From Istiophorus platypterus (Eukaryota; Chordata; Actinopteri; Istiophoriformes; Istiophoridae), in NCBI GenBank assembly GCA_016859345.1, contig CM029124.1, positions 12,302,480-12,366,479 of the forward strand: a DNA stretch of 64,000 nt. The letters run 5' to 3'. Positions within the stretch are counted from its first letter, which is position 1. Every line of letters starts with the position of its first letter. The notes beneath the pieces are model-generated. The model was not told the DNA's origin and did no database searches. It saw only the letters and a list, made by a program, of their open reading frames with translations. Both the position numbers and the translations under genes were made by a program. This document shows, one piece after another, positions 52,431 to 62,874 of this stretch.

Positions 52431-52982
52431 CTCTCAAAAACATCTTTAATCACAGGAGTGCAGACAGGCTCGTCACAGAGCGATAAACTAGACTCTCTGC
52501 GGAAAAGAGCCGGGGTGACGTGGTCCTGGGGCGGGGGAGAGATGAACTTCTCAAGAGGAGAGAAATCACACAGGAAGAGCCCCTGTAGTACATCCCGGTA
52601 GATTCCTGCCAACACTGTCCCATTGTTTGTCTCCGCGGCCATGGTCAGCATGCGCTCGACATGCCACAAAGGCTCAAACAGGTAGAACATGTTCTCTCCA
52701 TGCTGGTTGAAAAACTCCCCTACAAATGAGGAACCCGTTCTTGTGGTGGCCAAGAGTAATATGTGCTTACGGCCATCGCTGGAGCTGTACTTGCCTAAAT
52801 CATCCAGTACATCTTCCTCTTGCTCCTCAGAAAAATCTGAGTAATTTCCTTTTGTACCAGCGAGCTTAGAAAGCAACATTTTGAGTGCCATCAGGGAGCC
52901 ATTTTGTGTCGTGTTGCTGTAATCCAGTGGAGTCTGCGGGGTCTGCTGCGGAGTCTGCCTCTGTATCAATTTATCAGAGACC
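52431..52982 (-). CDS. chst3: chst3 second coding exon: stem region and 5'-PAPS-binding loop
   Basis: Acceptor TTTCTCATCAG precedes 52982. The first base completes Arg49, giving ILSRVSDKL, the CHST3 signature after the membrane anchor. Residues 50-120 are a divergent, Gln/Thr/Pro-rich and acidic stem with sequons NTT (72), NGS (76) and NYS (95). The catalytic domain starts at about residue 121. LLLATTRTGSSFVGEF (124-139) is the 5'-phosphosulfate-binding motif of PAPS-dependent carbohydrate sulfotransferases. It is followed by FYLFEPLWH and RRESSLSLCDEPVCTP, which match CHST3 much better than CHST1 or other relatives. The exon ends GTTTTTGAGAG with donor GTATTG in phase 2, splitting Arg233. 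The family enzyme transfers sulfate from PAPS to C6 of GalNAc in chondroitin (and to Gal in keratan sulfate) in the Golgi lumen. Confidence 0.93.
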
Positions 52983-53659
52983 CTGATGAGAAATATCAAT
53001 TAACAACAGATGAGTCAGCGTTGACACCTAAGACAATTGCCTATATTCCACATCTGGCATTTAGCTAACACTGCTACATTTATCTACTGCATGTCTGAGC
53101 CGGAGAGCTTAGCTCAATGTACAGAATGGGAACGGAGGGGAGCAGTTAGTCCTGTTCTGTCCAAAGGTAACAAAGTCCACTGCTCATGGCCAAGAGATAG
53201 TTCAGCCCCAAACACACCATGAAACCACAACTTGTAATTTTTAAACTTTTGTCTATGTTCAGAAGAAAAAGGAAACCTATAACATGTTAATCGGTTAGCT
53301 GTGAAGTTATTGGTTGGTGGATATGTTACCCATAGACAGAGCCAGGATATGTATTTATATTAGGCTTAGCTAACCAGCTGCTGGCTTCATATTTCTAGTG
53401 GTGTGGTACTTTTCCACTCATCTCTCTGTTTATCCTTTTAAAAGGACACTGAGATTTCAAGGGGAATCTCCTCGAGCCAAACAATAAAGCTTCAACAGTG
53501 AAAAACTGATGTTGGATGATTCAAAAGGAAGGAGATGATGCTTTATGTAAATCAGAAGACAGGGTAATTTCTTTCCCAGAAAGTATGATCTCAACTAAAG
53601 CAATAAAAACTAATAACTCTTATGACTTACTGCTTTTTCCTCAGATTTTATTCTCATAC
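52983..53659 (-). other. chst3: chst3 intron after the membrane-anchor exon
   Basis: This 677-base GT-AG intron (donor GTATGAG, acceptor TTTCTCATCAG) splits Arg49. It contains a degenerate dispersed repeat, listed separately at 53180-53445. Confidence 0.85.
53180..53445. repeat. degenerate teleost dispersed repeat in the chst3 intron
   Basis: The stretch contains, in order, AGATAGTTCAGCCCCAAAC, TAACATGTTAAT, GTTACCCATAGACAGAGCCAGG, GGCTTAGCTAACCAGCTGCTGGC and TTCATATTT, then a GTGGTA-like tail. This order of phrases is familiar from a high-copy non-autonomous repeat of percomorph fish (GACAGAGCCAGGCTAGCT...TAAGCTAACCGGCTGCTGGC). The class name is not known to me and the ends are approximate. 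Confidence 0.6.
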
Positions 53660-53805
53660 CTTGAGAGGATATTGCTTTCCTTTTCGATGATGACCAGGGC
53701 AACGATACAGATGAAGAGGATTGCATATTTGGTCTTCATTCTTGAGTCCTGGCTTTGTACTTGGATGTCTAGGGTCTGGTCTGTGTGTTGGACATAGCTT
53801 GTCAT
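53660..53805 (-). CDS. chst3: chst3 first coding exon: cytoplasmic tail and Golgi membrane anchor
   Basis: This exon encodes residues 1-48 plus two bases of codon 49 of a type II Golgi sulfotransferase. A polar N-terminal tail is followed by basic MKTKY (residues 23-27), a hydrophobic segment of about residues 27-40 (AILFICIVALVII) as the single membrane anchor, and then EKESNILS. The anchor and the following EKE.N.(I/L)SRVSDKL match vertebrate CHST3 as I know it. The exon ends CTCTCAAG with donor GTATGAG in phase 2. An acceptor (TTCTTATTACAG) ends at 53826, so about 20 bases of 5' UTR belong to the same exon. An in-frame TGA lies upstream of ATG 53805. Met23 has a purine at -3 and aligns with an internal Met of mammalian CHST3, so it could be a second start. 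Teleosts have chst3a and chst3b; I cannot tell which this is. Confidence 0.9.
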
Positions 53806-53812
53806 GCAGAGG

Positions 53813-53824
53813 CTAAAGCGTCAT
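53813..53824 (-). promoter_or_regulatory. minimal upstream ORF before the chst3 start
   Basis: Just inside the exon (AG|AATGACGCTTTAG) is ATG ACG CTT TAG, a three-codon ORF ending 7 bases before the main ATG at 53805. If the mRNA uses this acceptor, the ORF must be scanned through or reinitiated past. The main ATG has a weak context (T at -3), so the uORF may favour starting at Met23. Confidence 0.5.
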
Positions 53825-54006
53825 TCTGTAATAAGAAATGTACTTAAGTAAAGACAGTAAAAACAGAGTATGCAAACTAGATGTTATTCCTGGTTCATAA
53901 TGACTTAAATGACATTTAACATCAAATCCCAGACTTAATGTCATAATCCTAGTGCACACTGTGTTTGGCTCAAGTCTTGAGAATACTTTTCTGAGCACAG
54001 GTAAAC

Positions 54007-54041
54007 ATAAGAGGATCATAGGATATAAGAGGATCATAGGA
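54007..54041. repeat. two-copy tandem duplication, 18-base period
   Basis: ATAAGAGGATCATAGGA occurs at 54007-54023 and again at 54025-54041, separated by one base. Confidence 0.9.
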
Positions 54042-54509
54042 AGGGATGTAAAAAACACTACCATGAAATCAGACATCAGATATCAAACATCAGACATGGA
54101 TTATGCTGAAGACAAAAACTATTCAACAAAGTAAGAGAATAATCATCTTCTATCTCAGCTCTTTCAGTCAAACCTTGATTCAGCCAGTGTTCTGTTAAAA
54201 ATTTCAAAATATCACACACCCAGATGCATTGATATGACACCTCAGGGATATTTGGCAGGTTGCACAACAAAGAGATTTTATAAACTTGTTTGTCTTCTTT
54301 CTTAGAATCAGTGAAAAAAAAAAGGGCTCAGATCAGGGGTAGGGAAGAAGACTGATGAGAGAGAGGGAGGGAGAGAGTCAGTGTAAACAGAAGTGGTTTT
54401 CAGTGCCAGCAAACACAGCAGAGAACTGCCACATGGCACTGAGTCTGGGAGCATAGCAAAATTTTGATTTCAGTTCTTCATGTTTTCAGCGCTCCCATCT
54501 ATTTAGCAG

Positions 54510-54547
54510 GAAGCCACATTGAAAATCTGAGTTTTCAACGTGGCTTC
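54510..54547. repeat. short perfect-length hairpin (16-bp stem, 6-base loop)
   Basis: GAAGCCACATTGAAAA and TTTTCAACGTGGCTTC form a stem closing a TCTGAG loop. There is one A/C mismatch on the plus strand. A minus-strand transcript (the direction of chst3) would have a U-G wobble there, so all 16 positions could pair. The stem does not extend beyond these bases. Confidence 0.75.
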
Positions 54548-55979
54548 TCACAGTCAAATTCATCAGTAACATTTCCGGGAATCAAAAGTTTACACACGTT
54601 ATCAAGTGACCATTAAGGCATAAGTCTCAGCATGTTGAGAGCAAGATTGCACTACCCTGCTATGTTTAAACCTGTTCAGGCAACCTGAATTATAAAATGT
54701 ATTGGCAAATCACTTAAGAGGACTTAACCTTACCAACCCACATTGGTGTCACATTGCTCTTCCGAAAGACTTTTAAACAAATCAACTATTTTGCCATTTG
54801 ATTTACTGGGCATTTTTTTTTTTAAATCCTGAAAAAATTGTCTATGGACTTGTCTATTGTCATGTTACTGAAAAAGAAATGTAAGCTATCCACTCCCCGG
54901 CCCCCACCCCTAAACACACACACGTACCATTTGGACCTGTCAAGAGAGTGAAAAATTTCTACAGAGTATATCATTAAGGGAAAAAGACATAGTTCTCAAG
55001 CCGTTGTGGAGTGATTGTGTGCTCTGTAAGTAAATATCACCCAATTATCTGAGCTTAATATGCCATAGCCGTCAAACTGTCAGGCTCAGGCACTTGAGCT
55101 GAGCACTTTTACATATTCAAGAGTCACTGGAGCGTTTGGCAAATCTGACTGTCTGCTCAAGCAGAAACACACATCACTCTGTTTATCATCTCACTACAAA
55201 TTACATTAATGGTTGCCTTCAAAGCTTCGGGGCAGCATCTCATGGAGACGCTGAGAGCTAAATTCCCCCTGAAAGCTTTGCTGTTCATCCAGGGGTGATA
55301 GTCAAACAAGTAACTGTTATGGACCAATATTGAAAACCCTTTATAGCTTATATTGGTGTCGTTTATCACTTTCATATGATTAACTCTTTGATTTTAGTTT
55401 GGGTGTCACACTATTTGCCGTTTAGAAATGAAGAAAACCTCCTCTATGTGTGTACCCATTGAATACTATAGCAGCCATTTAGGGGGAGGGGGCATTCAAT
55501 TCAGGAGCATTTTCAATATCCCCACCACCGAACCAGGATGAATAAAACCTAATGAATACTCCTGCATATTATTAATCCCAGATGCCCTGAGATGAGAGGA
55601 TGATACGTTTGTATAATATAAACCGTGGCTATATGAACAACTCGCTTCTAAACAGAGAATTATTGATTGCAGCTCAATGCACGGCACAGCCTACGCAACA
55701 TCCACATTTGTACAATCACCGTTTATACCTGTATCATACGAGGAAAAAAAAACATACACACAACAACACGTATGGTGGAAAATGTGGTGAACTTTATCAA
55801 TATTGATCATTTATAGTGTTTTACGTGCACGGCGGCGGGATGTTTGCATGCTCTACCGCGCCGGTGGCTCTATAGGCTTGTTTTGTTTTGGTCTTTTTTC
55901 TTTTTTAAAGCTTTGAGTCATATCCTGCCAGGAAAGAAGAAAAAGAAGTGTAGATGTTCAGGATGTTACAAACCTTTTG

Positions 55980-56630
55980 ACTGCTCTCTCTCTCTCTCTC
56001 TCTCTCCCTGCAACAGAGCGAAACGTCCCCTGACCTCGTGAGAAACACCCTCGTCCCCCTCGTAGCATCTTCGCCTCATTGTCTCGGACAAGGACGCGCT
56101 GCCTCATTGTGTCCCCGGACGCGGGCTCCTCTCCGCCGCCGGAGGAGCGAGAGGAGGCGCGGAGGCGCGGACGCGTTGCAGAAACATTTGGCACCAAAAC
56201 CAGACCGGGCAGCGTTTGCTGTTAAATTACTATAAGATACTGAGATTAAATAATAATAATAATGATAATAATAATAACGAGCGCCCCGTCACATAGCTGA
56301 TTGAAGATTTTACCAAGGAAGGAAAAGAGGCGCTGATTTGCGAGGAAAAATTTGGATTTGTGTTAAAAGTTTCGTCGCCTCGAAACTTTTGCTCCCAACT
56401 TTTCTCGCGCGTTGCGCCCGAAGTGTGCGGGCGAGCCGACTGCGGCCGTGCTCCGCGTCACCGACCTCCCCGCGTGGGACATCCTGTGCAGGCGAGGTCA
56501 CGTGGCCACGAAACACCCCCCCTCCCCACTACAGTTTTGGATGAAGACGCCCCCCCCCCCTCGTTTGAGGAGGCGACCCCAGAGTACATGCCCTCTTGTA
56601 TACTGCGCCTTGGAGAACATTACTTGTTGC
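55980..56630 (-). promoter_or_regulatory. CpG island, likely chst3 promoter and non-coding first exon
   Basis: This is the strongest G+C- and CpG-rich stretch in the window, with many CG dinucleotides between about 56,010 and 56,580, a (CT)n run at 55984-56006 and a CACGTG E-box within GGTCACGTGGCC (56496-56507). It lies 2.2 kb upstream of the chst3 coding start and over 6 kb from the cdhr1 start, so I assign it to chst3. CHST3 genes usually have a non-coding first exon. I could not fix the transcription start or the first donor (CTTGGTAAAA on the minus strand near 56,310 is one weak candidate). The open frames across it look like side effects of G+C content. Confidence 0.6.
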
Positions 56631-57975
56631 GAGTGCTGTAACCCGAATTTCTTTTGTCAGAGAAGTTTTGTCATAAGAGAAAATCATATTGATTTATCCC
56701 ATGGGTGGTGGTGGTGGTGGGGGGGCAGTGAAACACATGATGGAGTCACATAACCTAACCTGCGTCAAAAATCCCAAAATATCACCAGAGCAACATAAAT
56801 ATGCATTCATCTTTATAAAAACCCCTTTAACATGGACTAATTTTATTGGTAAGATTCGAATAAATAGAACACAACAACACATGCAGACATTATGATGATT
56901 AAGGCATCGTTGTTTTACAAACAACAAAAAGTAAGCTTTTATTTATGGTGGGTATAAGTGCTCTGATTGATTTTTGGATCTTTAATCTTGAATCCGTGGT
57001 CGTACCCTTCTTTGTAACTTGTCATGAACTGGAAATTCGTCCTGCTACCGTTAGATTTTGCTGCATCTTAAACCACTAACAATCTGTAGACAGAGCAAAA
57101 TAACCAAAGTCAGAAATGCATTGCAAACCCCTGCTTTGGCTTTCATTGTGTATTGCGAGCATTAAAACGTCGTCCTTGGAAAACAAGACCTCACAGATGA
57201 GACTGTAAGGTCTGTCCAGTCACCTTCCTCTGCTCTCCTCCATCATCACCCACATTATTAGAATTTGAAAATCTTGAAAAACTTTGAAATCTATACTTTG
57301 GTCTAATTCTTTTTATCACGTACACACGATTGTCCTTATTTGCCCTTTTTTGCCCTTTTCACAAATCACAGTAGTAACTGCTCAGGTCAAACCAAATGAA
57401 AGATGGCTGAATTCAATTGTGCTGCTTCAGGTTCAGTGTCACACTGTCATGACTTACCTGGAAATTTGAATAAAACAGAGCCACCATTAATGTCATTTGT
57501 GAAACTTGCACTTTCCCAAACTATGACAAGTCAAAATGTCTGCCAGGAGAAAGTCTGTTAGACATGTACATATATTCAGTCTTTTTACATTTCTTCATAT
57601 ATTTGCCTTATTGTTGAGGATGACTAGACCTGTAAGTGGTCAGTATGGTGTAACAGCAAGTTTAATGATAATCACTTCTGCATCCTATCCACAATTATAG
57701 GTAAAGCTATACATTTCTAAATATTTACCAACATGCCAAACTTATGTAAATGATCTATTACAATCACAGTGATTTTTTTGTTTGACATTTATTGTCCACC
57801 ACCAGTTTTTTACCACTTGGAGGCAGTAGTGTAAAAGAATGTAGAGTTTGGAGCACAGTGTCATGGAGGGACTGTCAGCCGAAAAGCACAGGCTTAGTTT
57901 GGCCAACATGATGCAGGCTCAGCTGTATACCTGTTTAATTTGAAATTTCTCTCTCTTTCTGTCTCGCTCTCTCTC
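56631..57975. other. intergenic, no gene seen
   Basis: A+T-rich sequence between the CpG island and a compound microsatellite. It contains a (GGT)n/G run (56704-56726) and a short phrase TTGGAGGCAGTAGTG near 57,820. No ORF has family features. Confidence 0.6.
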
Positions 57976-57980
57976 TCTAT

Positions 57981-58086
<106 letters not shown>

Positions 58087-61000
58087 TGATTGATAGATTT
58101 GTGACACCTTGTTTTCCTATTATAATTCATATTTTAATGCCAAATATATTATGGGCAATGCAAAGTAGATTCTTTTTAATGATAATCTTTGCTATACTGG
58201 AATTTAGGTTTGTTTTTAACTGAAGGGTAGTTCAATATACTGTATTGAACATGTCTTTTGGAGGGGTTTCAGTTTGTAAATTTGCAGGCACTATAATAAC
58301 AATACTTAGATTTGGCTTCTTGAGTATATTTTAACATTAACTTTAATTTATATTCACTGTTTTTAAAATGTGATTGTATTTGATTTACATAGATTTAATT
58401 TACTGTTGCAGATATAAAGTTTTTATTTATTTAAAGTCCCACTGTATCGTGCAAGTAAGTGAGGGTCCACTCACAAACACTCCTGAGCCATCAAGGTTTT
58501 GTTGAAATCTTTCTAAGATCCATAATACAGGGACTATTATGTTCATAAATTATCTTAACACCTCAATGTACTGATGCGAGTGGTCATTTTAGCCTGTGAC
58601 GATTCTTGCAGGAGTAGTTTTTCATATCTTTTGGGATTTTGCATGATTTATGACTGTGTATTCGCTCAAGCACTCTCAGAGGTTTATGAAAATGAAAGGC
58701 TGTTAACCCACACTATACTATACATGGAGAGATTAAAGGAGTGACCTAGTTTTAGAGTGGACCAGGACTAAAAGCAAACCTCTGCCCTTAGGAAAACACA
58801 CTGGAGATTATCAATAATAATCCAAAATGGTAAAGCTCAATTGGGGTTCTTGAAAACAGGTGCTCTGGCAGAGTGATCCACTGGTGAAACGAGTACTATG
58901 GGCAACAAATTATTAAAAGTTTCCCTTTCTATTTTTGTCCTGTTAATCTCATTTTTTCCAAGTATGCACTGGAGTTTGTTTTTTAATGTATCTTTAAAAA
59001 ACAAGGATTTACCAAAGGCAGTATTTTATTTTCACCACTCCAAAAACACAATTTAAACTGACTGAGACATTGTAATGTTAAAAAGTTACACTTTAAATAT
59101 GATATATATAGACACCGTGTGATGGTTGTGTTTCGGATATACTTGGTATTCTTGTAATCCAAAATGTTTTTGATGTCTCAGGCATAAACCGGTAGTCTAC
59201 ATGTTCATTTGACTTTTTTGTGGAGCCTCACGTTTCAGTGCAGGATGAGAGGAAGAGGGAAAAACCAATTCTACTTGCAGCTCTCTTTGTCGACATCACT
59301 TCTTGAGAGATGTCCAGAAACGTGCTCTAAACCTTCAGCCACATAATATAATCATACGCAGCAATGCCAAATGTTGCTGAGATACACATTTTATAATGTA
59401 ATCATTCTGTGTAATTTGAAGATAAATTATGTTGTAATGCTTTATCATTTAATAATGCTACAATAGGTGATCACATAGGGTATAATATTGCTCTCATATT
59501 GTTATTTCTGCTTATTTCAAATCACAGTAGTATTTTATTTTGTATTTTTATAATATACTGGCCCAAATTAAAGGCTTTTAAGTTTTCGGTATCCACTTGA
59601 GTGCCAGAATTTGATGTTTATGCCTCAAACTATGCATGAATTTCTTTTTTTTTCTTTTTTCTTCTTTTACTTTTAAGTACACTAGTTTTTGCACAATGGT
59701 CAAGGGAAGTTACTTAATTTGTCAAGCACAATCCAGGTTAATTCAACATACATCACAAAAACATCCAAATTAAAGAAAAATTAAAACCAAATCAAGGTAA
59801 AATAATTGTGTGAAAGAATAAAATTTGTTGTGAAGATCTAAAGCCAACTGTGTGACTAAAAGCTTTGACTTTGCTTTGGTTGGACAGTAGATCCCTATAG
59901 GTGTTTTCCAGATATTTACAGCAATTCTAGGAACGTTCAACAGACTGGTGCTGGCTCGCCTGTGAGGTCAAGCTGGATCATATTGTGGCAGACGTTTTTA
60001 ATGACTGAAGTGGCCCATCTGGTCAAAACCCAACATGATTTGAGACATTTTACAGTCATGTCAGGGGCAGATTCAGACACAGGTTCAGCCTCATCGGTTG
60101 ATGATAACAATTCAAATCAAATGATGCATGCAGAATCAAGCTGAAATGATGAGCATCTGAAATTTCCCTATGGGCAGCCTAATGGCTCCGTCCTCAACAG
60201 GAACAAAGAGGTCAGCATGTGCTGCTGTGATTGAAGGCATGGGATTAGAAACTAAGAAGATGACTACTGATGAGCAGTGAGCTCTTATCCGTATGATTTT
60301 TTTACAGCGATGTTTGTGAAGACACTTGCTTCGGTGACAGAATTTTACCATAGAATATATGCACTGACACACATTTGTAGGTTTAAAAATTTTAAACAAA
60401 ATCACGTCCATTATGACTGAGGAAGAAATAAAATGAAGCTCATCATCTGTCGGTGCACCCACGTCATAATTTGCACGCTATATGCAGCACGTCCACCAGT
60501 CCATTCTGTGGCTGTGTGTAGCTACATTGAGTGTGCTAATTGTGTTTTACATTTATGTCTGATGGAGCCTGTGTGACCACAGACAGGCCCCTGTGCATTA
60601 CAAGATGAGGAAGGATTAGAGCACAGTGGGTTAATCTTTAGGCCTCCCATCTGCCAGTACCATGAGAATTAAACCTGAAACCACGGCCTTGACCACCAAC
60701 ATATAGAAGTAACATGACAGGTGATCTTCTCTAGTGAATATATTGTGTCGCCATCAAGTAAAAAAAATGAAAAATCCCTAATGTGTCTTTGATTTTTTTG
60801 CTGTCTGGACATGTGAGGATACCAGTCTGAGAAGTCAGACTGTACATGTAGGAAAGTAGACTGGTGCCAGAGGTCACTGATCTTAAATTAGAAACTGTGG
60901 TTCCTAAGAGAAATGAAAGATGGTGGTTTTCACTTCATTCTCCACCTGTTACAGTGTGCAGTTTTTAGGAAGCACAATATGTGCACCAAGCAGCCACTGA

Positions 61001-62680
61001 GGTCATGCCCTGTGCTGTACATTCAACCGGTACCACTCAGATTATAAAGTAGATTTAATTTCAGTATGAGAATGGACTGTAAAAGGTTTATTCATGTGTG
61101 TAAATCCTCTTGCATGCAACATGTTCTAATGGTGCACATAGGCACCACGCAATTGTTCTGTCTGTATACTTGATGTATTATGTTTTCAGTGACAAAGACA
61201 AAATATCACATCTGTAGTTGTTTTATTTTTACGGTGTTCATTTTAGGTTACGATCACAGTAGGTCACAATAGGTTTAATCTGTGTCTGTTTGCAGGTCAT
61301 ATATGATATTTTCAAATATCACAGTCAGTCATACAAAAGTTTAAAAAAATGATAAGAAAGAGGATCATTGCTCATTTGATTTTGTTTGATTTACATTCAG
61401 TCTCTTTTTGTCTGGATTCATGGAAAGATTTTAAAAATTAGACTAATTAGTGAACTTGAGGGCATAGTTAGTAACCTGTGGTTAGATGTTTGTAAAAAGA
61501 TGATCCTACTGAAATGATGGACCAATCAGTCAATATTATATAACATTTGTTTTCCAGAGTGTATATCTCAGTGACAAATGAGATTATCAGACGAGAAGAT
61601 TAGCCACCTTCAGTGTCCAAAATACTATTCAAAAAGACATTAAGTTAATCAGTAGGGTTTCTTAATCAAAGACACTAAAACAGTTAATATAGTGAATCTT
61701 GAGTTAAAGAAAGAAATTAATAAACACAAAAAGATGCAATCCAACAAAAAATCAATACTTGCATTTAAATCAAAACTCACATTTTCTGATATGATAAATA
61801 TATGATACAAATGGAAACTGGCCCTGTTTGTCATTATCATTCTTTATTCATTCTACCGTAACATCTAAACAGGAACTATAATTTCATCAGATCGTTCACT
61901 GCTTTCATCTACATCATCCTCAGTTTTAGTGATTATTCTATAAATTGAGTAAATAGTGGCTTTTTTTTTTCTTTCCCTAATGCAACAGATTGTTGTGGAT
62001 GGTATAGCAGATGGTACTCTACACAGTATGGGTACAACAATGACCAGTATCACGTTATAAATTCTGCATTGATTTAATCCCTATACTTTCTCCACAAGAG
62101 AGTTGGTCACAACAAAGTAGTTATGTTTAATACAGAACACTCACAAAGGAGTATCACACATTATGTTAGATACAACTCAGTATGGACTGTGCGGCTGTTA
62201 AAACAATAACACAATTCAAATGTTAACGCAAGCAAAATAATACAAAAAATGAGACTGAGATTATTCAAAACAATTGATAAATCAAAGTTTTCAGCATTTA
62301 TCAGAAACCATCCTGATGGCAAGATTTTCAGTGTAATGACAGTATTTATTGTAAGTACAATATTTGTATCAGACTGTAGAATAATATTGGAAAAACTACG
62401 CAACAAGTATAATTTGTCATTTGTGAAGAATAACGCTTTGACAGTTTAACAACTCTTCCATAGACATTGTCAGAAAACTGCATATTTGTTCATTTATTAG
62501 TAGTAGTAAATGAAAGCTGCTGGTCTACATTAAAAACAAAAACTTGTTAAGAAAAAAATATACCTGGCAACGTTCTGATATATCGTTGTTTCCTTTGCCC
62601 TGTTCCACAGCCATCTCTTGTGCATTAGTGGTTGAAGGAGCCCAGTTGGACTGAGGGCACCCAGGAGTAACTCTTAAGTC
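58087..62680. other. intergenic between chst3 and cdhr1, no gene seen
   Basis: 4.6 kb of A+T-rich sequence with scattered short open frames of ordinary intergenic composition. I recognise no exon. Part of it may be upstream regulatory sequence of cdhr1. Confidence 0.55.
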
Positions 62681-62683
62681 ATA

Positions 62684-62757
62684 GGATTAGCATATGAGCA
62701 TATGCCCTTAGCTCTCTGCAGTCACCCGCAAACACCTTAAGAGCTACATCTCATATG
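62684..62757 (+). promoter_or_regulatory. putative cdhr1 proximal promoter: CRX/OTX site and three CATATG E-boxes
   Basis: GGATTA (62684-62689, reverse of TAATCC, the CRX/OTX core) is followed by CATATG at 62691-62696, 62699-62704 and 62752-62757, all within 130 bases of the start codon. CRX-driven expression and bHLH factors such as NeuroD are established in photoreceptors. Binding here is inferred. No clear TATA box was found. Confidence 0.4.
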
Positions 62758-62782
62758 CAGGACTCTCGACAGAGCCGTCTTC

Positions 62783-62812
62783 ATGGTGCAGTTTCATGAC
62801 TTAATTCTCTAG
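62783..62812 (+). promoter_or_regulatory. nine-codon upstream ORF ending one base before the cdhr1 start
   Basis: ATG GTG CAG TTT CAT GAC TTA ATT CTC TAG, in another frame, stops one base before the exon 1 ATG (TAG-G-ATG). If transcribed, it would place a terminating ribosome on the main start. Confidence 0.45.
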
Positions 62813-62813
62813 G

Positions 62814-62874
62814 ATGAGGAATGTAAAGATATTACATTTGCCACAGCTTTTTGTGTTTGTGCAAACCTGTTTCG
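62814..62874 (+). CDS. cdhr1: cdhr1 exon 1: signal peptide of photoreceptor cadherin (putative)
   Basis: ATG at 62814 opens 20 codons plus one base, then a strong donor (TTCG|GTAAGT at 62875). The peptide starts MRNVKILHL, is hydrophobic in the middle (LFVFV) and ends QTCF; the split codon G|CT with exon 2 gives Ala, then QADFAPYF. That is a short basic start, a hydrophobic core and a small residue near the expected cleavage point, as for a secreted N-terminus, and CDHR1 mature protein begins at about this AQA(N/D)FAP site. The phase (1) matches exon 2 exactly. An in-frame TAA lies three codons upstream, and the ATG has A at -3. The core is short and the sequence is not conserved enough to prove orthology, so another upstream exon remains possible. 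Confidence 0.68.

Larger units (their letters stand above)
53826..55979. other. likely chst3 first intron; no coding content seen
   Basis: This lies between the chst3 first coding exon and the CpG island, and is probably intronic if chst3 transcription starts in the island. It is A+T-rich and contains an 18-base-period duplication (54007-54041), a GA-rich run near 54355-54380 and a 16-bp-stem hairpin (54510-54547). No ORF is convincing. Confidence 0.5.

Noticed and set aside
55958..56197. Arg-rich minus-strand frame in the CpG island
   Set aside because: It runs into a (CT)n repeat and has no recognised family. It is more likely chst3 5' non-coding sequence.
56360..56753. Open frames across the CpG island (93 and 113 codons, plus strand)
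   Set aside because: G+C- and CpG-rich sequence lacks stop codons. The frames have no domain, and the island is better explained as a promoter.
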